Of a stretch of DNA of 64,000 bases, positions 51,593 to 60,002 are shown piece by piece. Under the pieces are notes generated by a model, which saw nothing but the letters and a program-made list of their open reading frames with translations, had not been told where the DNA came from and did no database searches. The position numbers were made by a program, and so were the translations under genes. The DNA comes from Rhodospirillaceae bacterium. GTDB taxonomy: Bacteria > Pseudomonadota > Gammaproteobacteria > Steroidobacterales > Rariloculaceae. Where the stretch lies: contig PBDA01000014.1 of NCBI GenBank assembly GCA_002718345.1, forward strand, positions 1 to 64,000. Reading direction: 5' to 3'. Positions within the stretch are counted from its first letter, which is position 1. Each line of letters starts with the position of its first letter.

Positions 51593-52633
51593 TTAACCTA
51601 CCTTACAAGCAAAAGTCGCGTGTATTTCCGCCAATAAAGACAACGCAATACTTTCAGGATCAGTCGCCCCAATGTCCAGTCCCACAGGACCTTTTAATCG
51701 CTTACGAAGAGTGGCAGCTTTTGAATCAAGAGAATCGAGTAGTCTTTTTTTGCGGTCGGCAGGCCCAAGCACACCAATATATCCTATATTAACTTCAGCT
51801 AGTTGTTCTAAATAAACCTGATCAGTTAATAAATGATGGCTCATGACAATAACCGCATCAAAACTACCAGGGTTTAACTCTTGGCTCATTTGTTCAGGTT
51901 CAATGAGCATTGAACGTTCTGCTAATTCAAAAATCCCTTTTTCAAGATAGGCTTTGCGATGATCAGCTATCGTAACTCTCCAACCCAATTCACTTGCCAT
52001 ATTTACCACTGGCAATGCATCAAGACCCGCACCTAGGACCAAAATCCGTCGTATAGGTTGCAGGGGTGAATACAATACAGTCATTTCATTTTCCCCAGAA
52101 CTCAATATCACTTCATTAGCATTGAGCGCAGCATGGCAACCTGCTTGCAAACATTTAAGCTCTTTGGACACGTTGTCACCATCAGCCCATAATAAAGTGG
52201 CGCCAACCGGCAGATTTCCGGTATTACTATTAATCACTGTTGCTACTGCTTTACGAACCGACCCTTTAAGATTTTCAACAATTTGTGAAAAAGGTTCATA
52301 CCCATCTATAGCCGTCAGTGGCTGAAGAAATACACGAATAAGTCCATTACAACCTACACCAAGACCCCATAGATCATCTGCATCATCGCGCATATCATAT
52401 GTTATTGTAGTTGGCTCATTAGCATCTATAACTGCCTTAGCGCGTTCTGCAAGATCACCCTCAAGACACCCTCCGCTTACCAGCCCTTGATAGTCCAAAT
52501 TAGATGCAATAAGAATTCGATGTCCAGCTTTACTATAAGTTGAACCCTTAGTCTCATACACAGTAGCAAGCACCATTGGTTCGCCCGTGTGCCGCCAACT
52601 GTCGAATGCTTGAATTAGCCCATTTGTACTCAT
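51593..52633 (-). CDS. xdhC: XdhC/CoxI-family molybdoenzyme chaperone
   Basis: XdhC binds the finished molybdenum cofactor, has it sulfurated and inserts it into xanthine dehydrogenase-type enzymes. The 346-residue protein has the N-terminal XdhC/CoxI domain (GSTYSKAGHRILIASN, VSGGCLEGDLAERA) and the C-terminal Rossmann domain (RRILVLGAGLDALPVVNMASELGWRVTIADHR). No molybdoenzyme subunit gene is adjacent. The presence of this chaperone together with MocA argues for a xanthine-dehydrogenase or CO-dehydrogenase-type enzyme elsewhere. Confidence 0.92.
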   Translation of the reverse strand: MSTNGLIQAFDSWRHTGEPMVLATVYETKGSTYSKAGHRILIASNLDYQGLVSGGCLEGDLAERAKAVIDANEPTTITYDMRDDADDLWGLGVGCNGLIRVFLQPLTAIDGYEPFSQIVENLKGSVRKAVATVINSNTGNLPVGATLLWADGDNVSKELKCLQAGCHAALNANEVILSSGENEMTVLYSPLQPIRRILVLGAGLDALPVVNMASELGWRVTIADHRKAYLEKGIFELAERSMLIEPEQMSQELNPGSFDAVIVMSHHLLTDQVYLEQLAEVNIGYIGVLGPADRKKRLLDSLDSKAATLRKRLKGPVGLDIGATDPESIALSLLAEIHATFACKVG

Positions 52634-52801
52634 TAATCAAATTATAAAAAAATTAATAATTCACCATAACCCAGCGTCTCAGAATCGTAAAATATCATTT
52701 GTTCTAAATTAAAGATCTGTAAAATACATCCTTGCACAAGAACTTAACCAGACTTAGACTGCTTCGCCACTGTGTGATGCTAACAAGCACATAGGAAAAA
52801 A

Positions 52802-53386
52802 ATGACTCGTCCAACTAGAAAAGATGCTGAGAAGGCTGTAAGGACCCTGCTGAACTGGATAGGCGAAGATCCCGGCCGGGAAGGCTTGCAATCTACTCCT
52901 GCCCGAGTTGCAAAAGCTTACGAGGAATGGTTCTCTGGATACCAAGAAGACCCAGTAGATTTTCTGAGGCGCACTTTTCAGGAAGTGGATGGTTACGATG
53001 AGCTAGTTGTTCTAAGAGATATTGATTTTGAATCACACTGTGAACACCACCTTGCTCCAATCATTGGAAAGGTTCAAGTTGGATACCTACCAGACCGCAA
53101 AGTTGTAGGAATAAGCAAATTAGCAAGAGTTGTAGAAACCTTTTCCAAGCGACTACAGGTCCAAGAATCAATGACCGCACAGATTGCTAACTGCATCAAT
53201 GATGTACTTAAACCTAAAGGAGTTGGAGTTGTTGTAGAGGGAGTCCATCAGTGTATGACTACTAGAGGTATACATAAACCTGGTGTATCCATGGTAACCA
53301 GCAAGCTACTTGGTCATTTTCGGTCCGACCCAAGAACCCGAGCTGAGTTTTTAAATATCATTGGTAGATCCAGAAGGGTTAATTAA
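52802..53386 (+). CDS. folE: GTP cyclohydrolase I
   Basis: FolE makes dihydroneopterin triphosphate from GTP, the first step of folate (and queuosine) synthesis. The 194-residue protein has the zinc ligands in [10 protein letters not shown] and later CMTTRG, the catalytic [17 protein letters not shown] and [11 protein letters not shown]. Length is slightly below E. coli FolE (222), as common in other bacteria. AGGAAAAA precedes the ATG. A TTGCAC-17-TAGACT pair upstream could be its promoter. It is divergent from xdhC and convergent with ubiX. Confidence 0.95.
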   Translation: MTRPTRKDAEKAVRTLLNWIGEDPGREGLQSTPARVAKAYEEWFSGYQEDPVDFLRRTFQEVDGYDELVVLRDIDFESHCEHHLAPIIGKVQVGYLPDRKVVGISKLARVVETFSKRLQVQESMTAQIANCINDVLKPKGVGVVVEGVHQCMTTRGIHKPGVSMVTSKLLGHFRSDPRTRAEFLNIIGRSRRVN

Positions 53387-53416
53387 CAAATAGTTTTTGT
53401 AGAGTTGACGTTTCGG

Positions 53417-54001
53417 TTATTCAGCGCTTTCGCCTTTCACGCCCTGCCAGCGTCTTACAAGGTCTGAATCCATTTCAAAAAAATCTAATACTCTTCCAAC
53501 GGTTTGATTAACCATTGCATCAAGACTTTCAAGTTTGGCGTAAAAAGAAGGGGCAGGAGGAAAAATAATTCCCCCCATCTCAGTTACTGTAGTCATATTT
53601 CTAAGATGCACTAAATTGAGAGGAGTCTCCCTGACCATGAGAACCAAACGACGTCTCTCTTTTAACACAACATCCGCTGCTCTAGATACTAAATTATCTG
53701 CAAAACCAGTGGCTATGGCAGCCAACGTCTTCATAGAGCATGGGGCTACAATCATGCCTTCAGTTTTGTAAGAACCACTTGCGATTTTTGCTCCTATATC
53801 CCTATCGGAATGAACTACATCTGCCATCGCCTCAAGGTCACTTCGACGCATATCGAGCTCTGTAGCTACATTTAGAAAACCGGCCCGAGAAACAACAAGA
53901 TGAGTCTCAATCTCTGCATTTTGTCTCAGTTCTTCTAGCAAGCGAACACCATACACTGATCCAGCTGCACCGGTTATAGCTACTATAATTCTTCTTGGCA
54001 C
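53417..54001 (-). CDS. ubiX: UbiX, flavin prenyltransferase
   Basis: UbiX links dimethylallyl phosphate to FMN, giving the prenylated flavin used by UbiD decarboxylases. The 194-residue product has GAAGSVYGVRLLEELRQ, the CSMKTLAAIATGFADNLVSRAADVVLKERRRLVL block with flavin contacts, and RETPLNLVHLRNM. The start is GTG 54001. No ubiD gene is in the window. It is divergent from modB. Confidence 0.94.
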   Translation of the reverse strand: MPRRIIVAITGAAGSVYGVRLLEELRQNAEIETHLVVSRAGFLNVATELDMRRSDLEAMADVVHSDRDIGAKIASGSYKTEGMIVAPCSMKTLAAIATGFADNLVSRAADVVLKERRRLVLMVRETPLNLVHLRNMTTVTEMGGIIFPPAPSFYAKLESLDAMVNQTVGRVLDFFEMDSDLVRRWQGVKGESAE

Positions 54002-54104
54002 GGCAAATACCTACGGTTCTGATGTAGTGCAGAATACCACGCCAGACAGCTAACGGGGTGTAGATTGCATTGACAACTCTTCTCTCGACTGGCTTCATCA
54101 ACAC

Positions 54105-54782
54105 ATGGACTCATTGGATCTCGGGCCAGTTTGGCTAAGCATTCAACTTGCAACGGTTACAGTACTAGTGTTGCTTGTGATTGGTACTCCACTGGCTTGG
54201 TGGCTTGCAAACACTCGCTCACGAATTAAACCTGTTCTTGAGGCGCTCATAGCATTACCCCTAGTCTTACCACCAACAGTTCTTGGTTTTTACCTCTTGA
54301 TACTACTAGGACCCGCTGGTCCTGTAGGACGTTTTTGGGTACACCTAACAGACTCTACACTCACTTTTTCATTCTCAGGCTTGATCATTGCATCGGTAAT
54401 TTATTCGTTCCCTTTTGCAATTCAACCGTTACAGAATGCATTTGAGAATATAGGCCCAGACCCCTTGGAAGCAGCGGCAACATTAGGGGCTAAACCAATT
54501 GATGCATTTGTCACTGTTGCATCCCCAATGGCGCTAAGAGGTTATGTTACTGCGATGATTCTTAGCTTTGCTCATACATTGGGAGAATTTGGTGTAATTT
54601 TGATGGTCGGTGGAAATATCCCCGGATCTACGCGAGTTGTATCAATTGCAATTTACGAACACGTAGAAACACTATCTTACGAACAAGCTCATATTTTATC
54701 TGCTGGATTACTCATTTTTTCCTTTGTTGTATTGCTATCCGTTTACATATTTAACCGCCGGCTTCCGCTAAACAGGTTCTGA
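54105..54782 (+). CDS. modB: ModB, molybdate ABC transporter permease
   Basis: The 225-residue inner-membrane permease has five or six helices and the family's EAA-type loop PDPLEAAATLGAKPIDAFVTVASPMA and GEFGVILMVGGNIPG, which contact ModC. Similar permeases carry sulfate, tungstate or molybdate; the ModC partner with a Mop-type C-terminal domain and the surrounding cofactor genes favour molybdate. Three bases separate it from modC. No modA binding protein gene is next to it or anywhere in the window. Confidence 0.9.
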   Translation: MDSLDLGPVWLSIQLATVTVLVLLVIGTPLAWWLANTRSRIKPVLEALIALPLVLPPTVLGFYLLILLGPAGPVGRFWVHLTDSTLTFSFSGLIIASVIYSFPFAIQPLQNAFENIGPDPLEAAATLGAKPIDAFVTVASPMALRGYVTAMILSFAHTLGEFGVILMVGGNIPGSTRVVSIAIYEHVETLSYEQAHILSAGLLIFSFVVLLSVYIFNRRLPLNRF

Positions 54783-54785
54783 CTT

Positions 54786-55880
54786 GTGCCTCTACTAAAT
54801 ACACATATACAACTTCAACTCGATAATTTTATGCTTGAGTCTGATGATGCACTTGAGCTAAAGGGAATAACTGCTGTTTTTGGTCCTAGTGGAGCAGGCA
54901 AAACTACTTTCTTGCGTATTCTTGCCGGGCTTGAGAAAAATGCAAGCGGTTCTCTTTCTTATGCAGATGAGGTATGGCAAAACACGCAAAAAAATATATT
55001 TCTACCACCTCATAAAAGAAGGATTGGTTTTGTATTTCAAGATGGAAGGCTCTTCACACATTTAACTGTAGAAAAAAATCTTTACTACTCTTATAAACGC
55101 GCCAAAAAATCACTTCACAAGAGGAACCACATAGATTTTTCTAAGATAGTTGAATCACTAGAACTGCGCACACTCCTGAGTCGCTTCCCAGATTCACTTT
55201 CAGGTGGTGAAAAACAGCGGGTTGCAATAGGTAGGGCCCTCCTACAAAACCCTCAACTGCTGCTTATGGATGAACCGCTTTCTGCACTAGACCGGGCGCG
55301 TAAAGTTGAAATAATTCCGTACATAGAACACACAACCAAACATTTTCAGATACCTATTCTGTACGTAACACACAATATTGAGGAAGTTGCCCGTTTAGCA
55401 AATGAAATAATTCTAATATCATCTGGCCGTATCAAGGCAACCGGAACAACTGAAAATATTCTAGAGCGAGTTGACCTTAGACATCTGACGGATCAACTTG
55501 ATGAAGGTGCAATTCTCCAAGTAACTGTTGATTCAACTTCTGAGGGAATAACAAACCTTTTAATCGGAAAAGAAACGCTTAAAGTACCCGCCATTAACCT
55601 TAAGCCAAAAACCAAAGTTCAACTCCTAATTCGAGCAAAAGAAGTAGCGATAGCCACTCAACCCCCTCATCATTTAAGTATTCGCAATATTTTAAACGCC
55701 AATATTTTAAACATAGATATATCAGATAAAGTTTTTGCAGAACTTACACTCAATGTTAGCGGACAAAGTCTGCGCTCAAGAGTGACGCTTAATGCCGTTA
55801 AAGAGTTAGGATTAAAAAAAGACCAACATGTCTATGCACTTATTAAGAGCGTGATTTTTGAAGGTCGCATTCTATCCTGA
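54786..55880 (+). CDS. modC: ModC, molybdate ABC transporter ATPase
   Basis: The 364-residue ATPase has Walker A GPSGAGKTT (about residue 36), the signature LSGGEKQRVAIGRALL, Walker B LLLMDEPLSALD, the H-loop YVTHNIEE and a C-terminal Mop/TOBE domain (from about residue 285) that senses molybdate in E. coli ModC. The start is GTG 54786, four bases after the modB stop. It ends facing the dctM gene nine bases away. Confidence 0.93.
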   Translation: MPLLNTHIQLQLDNFMLESDDALELKGITAVFGPSGAGKTTFLRILAGLEKNASGSLSYADEVWQNTQKNIFLPPHKRRIGFVFQDGRLFTHLTVEKNLYYSYKRAKKSLHKRNHIDFSKIVESLELRTLLSRFPDSLSGGEKQRVAIGRALLQNPQLLLMDEPLSALDRARKVEIIPYIEHTTKHFQIPILYVTHNIEEVARLANEIILISSGRIKATGTTENILERVDLRHLTDQLDEGAILQVTVDSTSEGITNLLIGKETLKVPAINLKPKTKVQLLIRAKEVAIATQPPHHLSIRNILNANILNIDISDKVFAELTLNVSGQSLRSRVTLNAVKELGLKKDQHVYALIKSVIFEGRILS

Positions 55881-55889
55881 TTAATATCT

Positions 55890-57221
55890 TTATGAGAGAA
55901 GATGAGGGAGGTAAAGGGTTAAAGGCGGAACCAAAATTAATAACCCAACACGAACAACTCCTGTAAGCAAAAATGGCATAACACCACGAAATATGTCACG
56001 CATGGGAACATTGGGTGCGTGGTTATTGATAATTAAAACGTTGATTCCCACCGGAGGTGTAATCAAGCCTGCCTCCACAACGATAAGCGTAACAACCCCA
56101 AACCACATTTTAAGATCTGCCTCAGGCATCCCAAAATCAAGACCAGACATAATCGGCCAAAAAATTGGAATTGTTAGAAAAATCATTGCCAAACTGTCCA
56201 TTAGGCACCCTAAAATCAAGTAGGCTAGAAGAAATAAAATCAAGATTAAATATGGACTTAGACTACTGGCTTGAGCCAACTCAGATAATTGTCCCGCGAC
56301 TCCAGTAAGAGCAAAAAAAATATTGAGAAAACCTGCACCGAGCAAAATAAGAAAAATCATCCCTGTTGTCTTTGCCGTGTTTTTAATACAAGAGCTCAAA
56401 CTTTTACCATCAAGGCCACCCTTCCAATAAGCCAAGATACCTGCTCCAAATGCTCCAACTGCTGCCCCCTCTGTTGGGTCAAAAATACCAAAATAAATAC
56501 CTCCGATAACAATCAGAAATAAACTTATGGTTGGCCATGTTTCAATGAGGGCTTGAATTCGCTCCTTAGAACTAGCTCGTTCTCCAACTGGTCCTGACTC
56601 CGGAGAAACCCGCACCCAAATAAATATAGCTACAAGGTAACCTACAAGCCCCAAAATTCCTGGAATAAGTGCGGCCTGAAACATTTGTACAATATTTGCT
56701 TGAACGGCAATTGCGTAGATAATCAAGGCTACAGAAGGCGGTATGAGAATCCCTAATGTACCTCCAGCAGCAAGCGCACCGGTAGCTAAACTTCCTGAGT
56801 ATCGATAGCGTTCAAGCTCAGGTATTGCCACTCTTGCCATAGTACCCGCAGTTGCAAGTGAGGAACCGCATATTGCGCCAAAAGCACCACAACCGCCTAC
56901 TGCTGCCATAGCAACCCCTCCTCGGCGATGTCCCAAAAAAACATTAGTGGCGGCAAATAATGACCGACTCAATCCAGACCTAGCAGCAAACTCTCCCATT
57001 AATAAAAACATTGGAATGACAGTAAAATCATAGGAGGCGAACTGCCAGAATGCCGCAGTCTTCATGTAGGCAAGTAACGGATCAATTCCTGATAAAGTTA
57101 TATAACCAGTGATACCTACGGCGAGCATCGCGATCGCAACTGGCACTCTAACGATTAGAAGCACCAGCAGAACAATGAGTCCTAAAAATGCTAGTTCTAA
57201 ACTACCCATCTTTGCGATCAC
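55890..57221 (-). CDS. dctM: TRAP transporter large permease subunit (DctM)
   Basis: The 443-residue membrane protein has twelve or so helices and belongs to the DctM family; ALLMGEFAARSGLSRSLFAATNVFLGHRRGG, GTLGILIPPSV and EAGLITPPVGINV are typical. It moves organic acids with sodium ions. Its start, GTG 57221 or ATG 57209, overlaps the end of dctQ. The dctQ gene ahead has an in-frame TGA, so the transporter may be inactive unless that is a read error or is read through. The binding-protein gene is at 44035 instead of alongside. Confidence 0.92.
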   Translation of the reverse strand: MIAKMGSLELAFLGLIVLLVLLIVRVPVAIAMLAVGITGYITLSGIDPLLAYMKTAAFWQFASYDFTVIPMFLLMGEFAARSGLSRSLFAATNVFLGHRRGGVAMAAVGGCGAFGAICGSSLATAGTMARVAIPELERYRYSGSLATGALAAGGTLGILIPPSVALIIYAIAVQANIVQMFQAALIPGILGLVGYLVAIFIWVRVSPESGPVGERASSKERIQALIETWPTISLFLIVIGGIYFGIFDPTEGAAVGAFGAGILAYWKGGLDGKSLSSCIKNTAKTTGMIFLILLGAGFLNIFFALTGVAGQLSELAQASSLSPYLILILFLLAYLILGCLMDSLAMIFLTIPIFWPIMSGLDFGMPEADLKMWFGVVTLIVVEAGLITPPVGINVLIINNHAPNVPMRDIFRGVMPFLLTGVVRVGLLILVPPLTLYLPHLLS

Positions 57222-57705
57222 ATAAGTAAACCGTCATGTTGTAAAAACACGCGATAGCCAGTAAAGAGAAGGATGCAATACCAAATGGATATGCAATCCA
57301 CAACGGAACTCCAACAATCATGGATATATCTTTATTGTAAATAGTGTCTGCTAAGCCAAAAAGCATTTGCCATGAAAAAATGCTGGCAACAATACCAAAA
57401 AGAAATGAGGCGAAGGCATCTAACAACCTCTGAATACTGGGCGGCATTTGTTTAAAAAAAATATCCACAACCACATTACCATGTTCTAAATAGCAGTAAG
57501 GCAAAAACAAGAAAACTGATATCGCTGTACCAATACCAACAATTTCAAAGTCGCCAGGTATAGGCCTAGAAAATACTGTTCACCCAACAATACTAGTAAA
57601 GACGAGAAAAACCAGTAACACTAAAAAAGCACCACCTACTAACGCAAAAACCGATGAAAGTTTACGTAGCCCCTCCAAAAAGAAATTTGACTGGCCTGTA
57701 TTCAT
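57202..57705 (-). pseudogene. dctQ: TRAP small permease subunit DctQ, interrupted by an in-frame TGA
   Basis: Reading the minus strand from ATG 57705 gives MNTGQSNFFLEGLRKLSSVF and a membrane helix, then TGA at 57582-57580 (codon 42), after which the same frame continues TVFSRPIPGDFEIVGIGTA into the track ORF and ends properly at 57202. Without the stop the product is 167 residues, the normal DctQ length, with the conserved RPIPGDFE block present. The codon sits where an arginine or tryptophan would fit (CGA or TGG changed to TGA). Other genes here use TGA as a stop. It overlaps the upstream hydrolase gene by one base (TAATG) and dctM downstream. Confidence 0.85.
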
Positions 57706-58586
57706 TAATTTAAATCAAAGCCATATAAACGATCAGGATTATCTACTAATACTTTTTTTTGTAGTTTTTCGTCTGGCATAAATAATGGAATCAGATCAAC
57801 GAGATCTCCATCATTTGGCATACTTCTAGCAATATTAGGATGAGGCCAGTCAGTTCCCCAGAGTATACGATCTGGTGATACCTCCAAAAGGGCCTTTGCA
57901 AATGGGATAGCATCAGTAAATGGGGGGCCCATGGTTGATATCCTCTCAGCGCCACATATTTTAACCCAGCAATTCTTTCTCTTTAACGCATCTAGTAACA
58001 AACGGAACGCAGATTGATTAGTACCCTGATTTGTTGGTACGCGTCCCATATGGTCAATCACATAGGGAACAGGTAAGTCTTCTAAAAGTGATTTAAACTG
58101 TAAAAGGTCTGATGCATCAAAATGAAGTACTAAATGCCACCCCAGCGGACTAATTCGATCTACTATGCTATGGAAGATCTTCATATCTGGAGCGCCCCCT
58201 AGATGCTTCACAAAATTAAACCGCACTCCACGAATACCCCCTTCATTTAAACTTCTAAATTCTTCATCCGAAAAAGACTGATCAACATTGGCTACTCCCC
58301 GATATTGCCCGTCACTTTGAGCAATAGCATCAAGAATTACTGAGTTATCAGTGCCATGGCAGCTAGCATTTACTAAAACAGCTCTTTCAAGACCTAGTAT
58401 TGATTGAAGTTTTCGAAATTTTTCTAGTGGTGCATCCGGTGGTGTATAGCTCCGCCCAGGCGAATAGGGGTATATATGTCCAGGGCCAAAAATATGACAG
58501 TGCGCATCACAGGACTTAGCTGGTAAAACAAAACTAGGCTTGCGTATATCCCAATCAGGTGCTCTACACATAGGTATTTTTTTCAT
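57705..58586 (-). CDS. Amidohydrolase-2 family, LigI-like (2-pyrone-4,6-dicarboxylate lactonase type)
   Basis: The protein (about 293 residues) has the amidohydrolase-2 fold: CDAHCHIFGPGHIYPYSPGR at the N-terminus, HFDASDL, VIDHMGRVP, and the acid in WGTDWPHPN. These blocks and the length match the 2-pyrone-4,6-dicarboxylate lactonase group, used in aromatic (lignin-type) breakdown, though relatives act on sugar lactones. The start is placed at ATG 58586 because upstream residues lack similarity; 58649 is the track start. The stop overlaps the dctQ start, so the transporter may carry the same acid. Confidence 0.82.
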   Translation of the reverse strand: MKKIPMCRAPDWDIRKPSFVLPAKSCDAHCHIFGPGHIYPYSPGRSYTPPDAPLEKFRKLQSILGLERAVLVNASCHGTDNSVILDAIAQSDGQYRGVANVDQSFSDEEFRSLNEGGIRGVRFNFVKHLGGAPDMKIFHSIVDRISPLGWHLVLHFDASDLLQFKSLLEDLPVPYVIDHMGRVPTNQGTNQSAFRLLLDALKRKNCWVKICGAERISTMGPPFTDAIPFAKALLEVSPDRILWGTDWPHPNIARSMPNDGDLVDLIPLFMPDEKLQKKVLVDNPDRLYGFDLN

Positions 58587-58662
58587 AAACCCATAGTAGC
58601 TGCTATGAGCTAAAAATTCTCTTCGCATACAGTTAATATGCCAACACATAGAGATTAATTTA

Positions 58663-59202
58663 ATGACCTCCTATATCTACAAATTTTGTCCTTCTTGTAA
58701 AACTGAGCTAGAAGAGAGACTACTCGGCGGCCTAGTCCGTAAAGCATGTTCTAGTAAAACCTGTAGCTTTATACATTGGGGAAATCCAATACCTGTAGTT
58801 GCAGGGATTGTAGAACGTGCTGATAGAATCATTCTTGTACAAAGTCATGGATGGCCTAAAGACTGGTATGGATTAGTAACCGGTTTTTTGGAGATGGGAG
58901 AGAAACCAGAGGATGCAATAGTCCGTGAAGTAAAAGAAGAGATAGGGATAGAAGCAAGTGTTGCCTCTTACCTTGGTGCCTATCCATTTGATCAGATAGG
59001 ACAAATTATTTTAGCTTTTCACCTAATTGGAGCGACAGACCCTATCAAGCTTTGTCAAGAGGAACTCTCATCTTATAAAGAAGTCGCCATTAAAAATCTT
59101 AAACCTTGGGAAAGGGGAACTGGTCCCGTCGTAAAAGAATGGCTCGCTAGTCGTGGGCTACACCGTCCATTTCTCAAGAGAACGCCGATAACAAAAGCAT
59201 AG
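58663..59202 (+). CDS. NUDIX hydrolase with N-terminal zinc ribbon
   Basis: The 179-residue protein joins a zinc-ribbon-like region (FCPSCKTE and CSSKTC, four cysteines) to a NUDIX domain with box GFLEMGEKPEDAIVREVKEEIG (residues 75-97), which fits the G-x5-E-x7-REUxEExGU rule completely. Such pairs occur in NADH pyrophosphatase-like and ADP-sugar hydrolases; the substrate is a nucleoside diphosphate derivative but is otherwise open. It is divergent from the LigI-like gene. Confidence 0.9.
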   Translation: MTSYIYKFCPSCKTELEERLLGGLVRKACSSKTCSFIHWGNPIPVVAGIVERADRIILVQSHGWPKDWYGLVTGFLEMGEKPEDAIVREVKEEIGIEASVASYLGAYPFDQIGQIILAFHLIGATDPIKLCQEELSSYKEVAIKNLKPWERGTGPVVKEWLASRGLHRPFLKRTPITKA

Positions 59203-59285
59203 GAAAAAGCAATCAAATAGAATAAAGTGGCTAACTGGTGGAACGCGCCACACTTCGCTCAAAGTTATTAATTCAAGGAAAAAAT

Positions 59286-59915
59286 ATGAATGAGCCCTCA
59301 CAACCCGCATCAAACAAAAATATATTCAAAAGCATTTCAATTGCAGCAGTAATAGGAGCGGTATTGTTGGTTACCATTATTTTGCCAGCAGAATATGATA
59401 TTGACCCACTGGGTATTGGAGGTCTTTTAGGGCTCAGTGTAATGAACTCTGCTCCTACGAGAACAATCGAAATCGTTGATGTTATTGGCGGCAATGAACG
59501 AGTTACGGAAGTTGAAATTCCCGACTTTGGAGATCCAGTGCCACTACCAAACCCTTCTGTACATCAAGATGAAACAGTAGCGCCTGAAACACGTACCCTT
59601 CAAATATCTATTGGCCCAGAAGAAGAGACAGAAATTAAAGCCATACTTGGAGAGGGAAAAATGATCCTATATTCCTGGGAAGTTAATCAGGGAGATATCT
59701 ATTCTGATTTCCATGGACATAGCCCTGATTTTGGCACAGAATTTTGGGTACGTTATGAGGAACACCAAGAAGGTTCTGGCAATGATGGTTCGCTTGTTGC
59801 TCCTTTTGCTGGAGAGCACGGGTGGTATTGGCTTAATTATAATGAATTTCCTGTAGTGGTCACTCTAACTATCAATGGTTATTTTGATGAAATCATTGAT
59901 TATGGAATATTTTAG
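59286..59915 (+). CDS. Transmembrane anchor protein of unknown function
   Basis: This protein (about 209 residues) has a single membrane segment near residues 17-36 (SISIAAVIGAVLLVTIILPAEY), followed by a periplasmic beta-rich part with ISIGPEEETEIKAILGEG and a tryptophan-rich GEHGWYWLNY block. It resembles proteins usually labelled transmembrane anchor protein in gammaproteobacteria; their role is not known. The start is ATG 59286, after AAGGAAAAAAT, rather than GTG 59238. The histidine-rich HGHSPDF segment could bind a metal, but this is only a guess. Confidence 0.72.
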   Translation: MNEPSQPASNKNIFKSISIAAVIGAVLLVTIILPAEYDIDPLGIGGLLGLSVMNSAPTRTIEIVDVIGGNERVTEVEIPDFGDPVPLPNPSVHQDETVAPETRTLQISIGPEEETEIKAILGEGKMILYSWEVNQGDIYSDFHGHSPDFGTEFWVRYEEHQEGSGNDGSLVAPFAGEHGWYWLNYNEFPVVVTLTINGYFDEIIDYGIF

Positions 59916-60002
59916 AGTTCCTTAAGTAGCCATGATGACACTCATTTAAATAACCTTTTTAGGTAGGTGCATATAGCACAATAAAAACGCCTGAGCTTTT
60001 AT

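Noticed and set aside
57580-57582. TGA in dctQ as selenocysteine or as a tryptophan codon of a variant code
   Set aside because: DctQ is not a selenoprotein family and no SECIS-type hairpin was noticed; several intact genes here (for example the acetoacetyl-CoA synthetase) use TGA as their stop.
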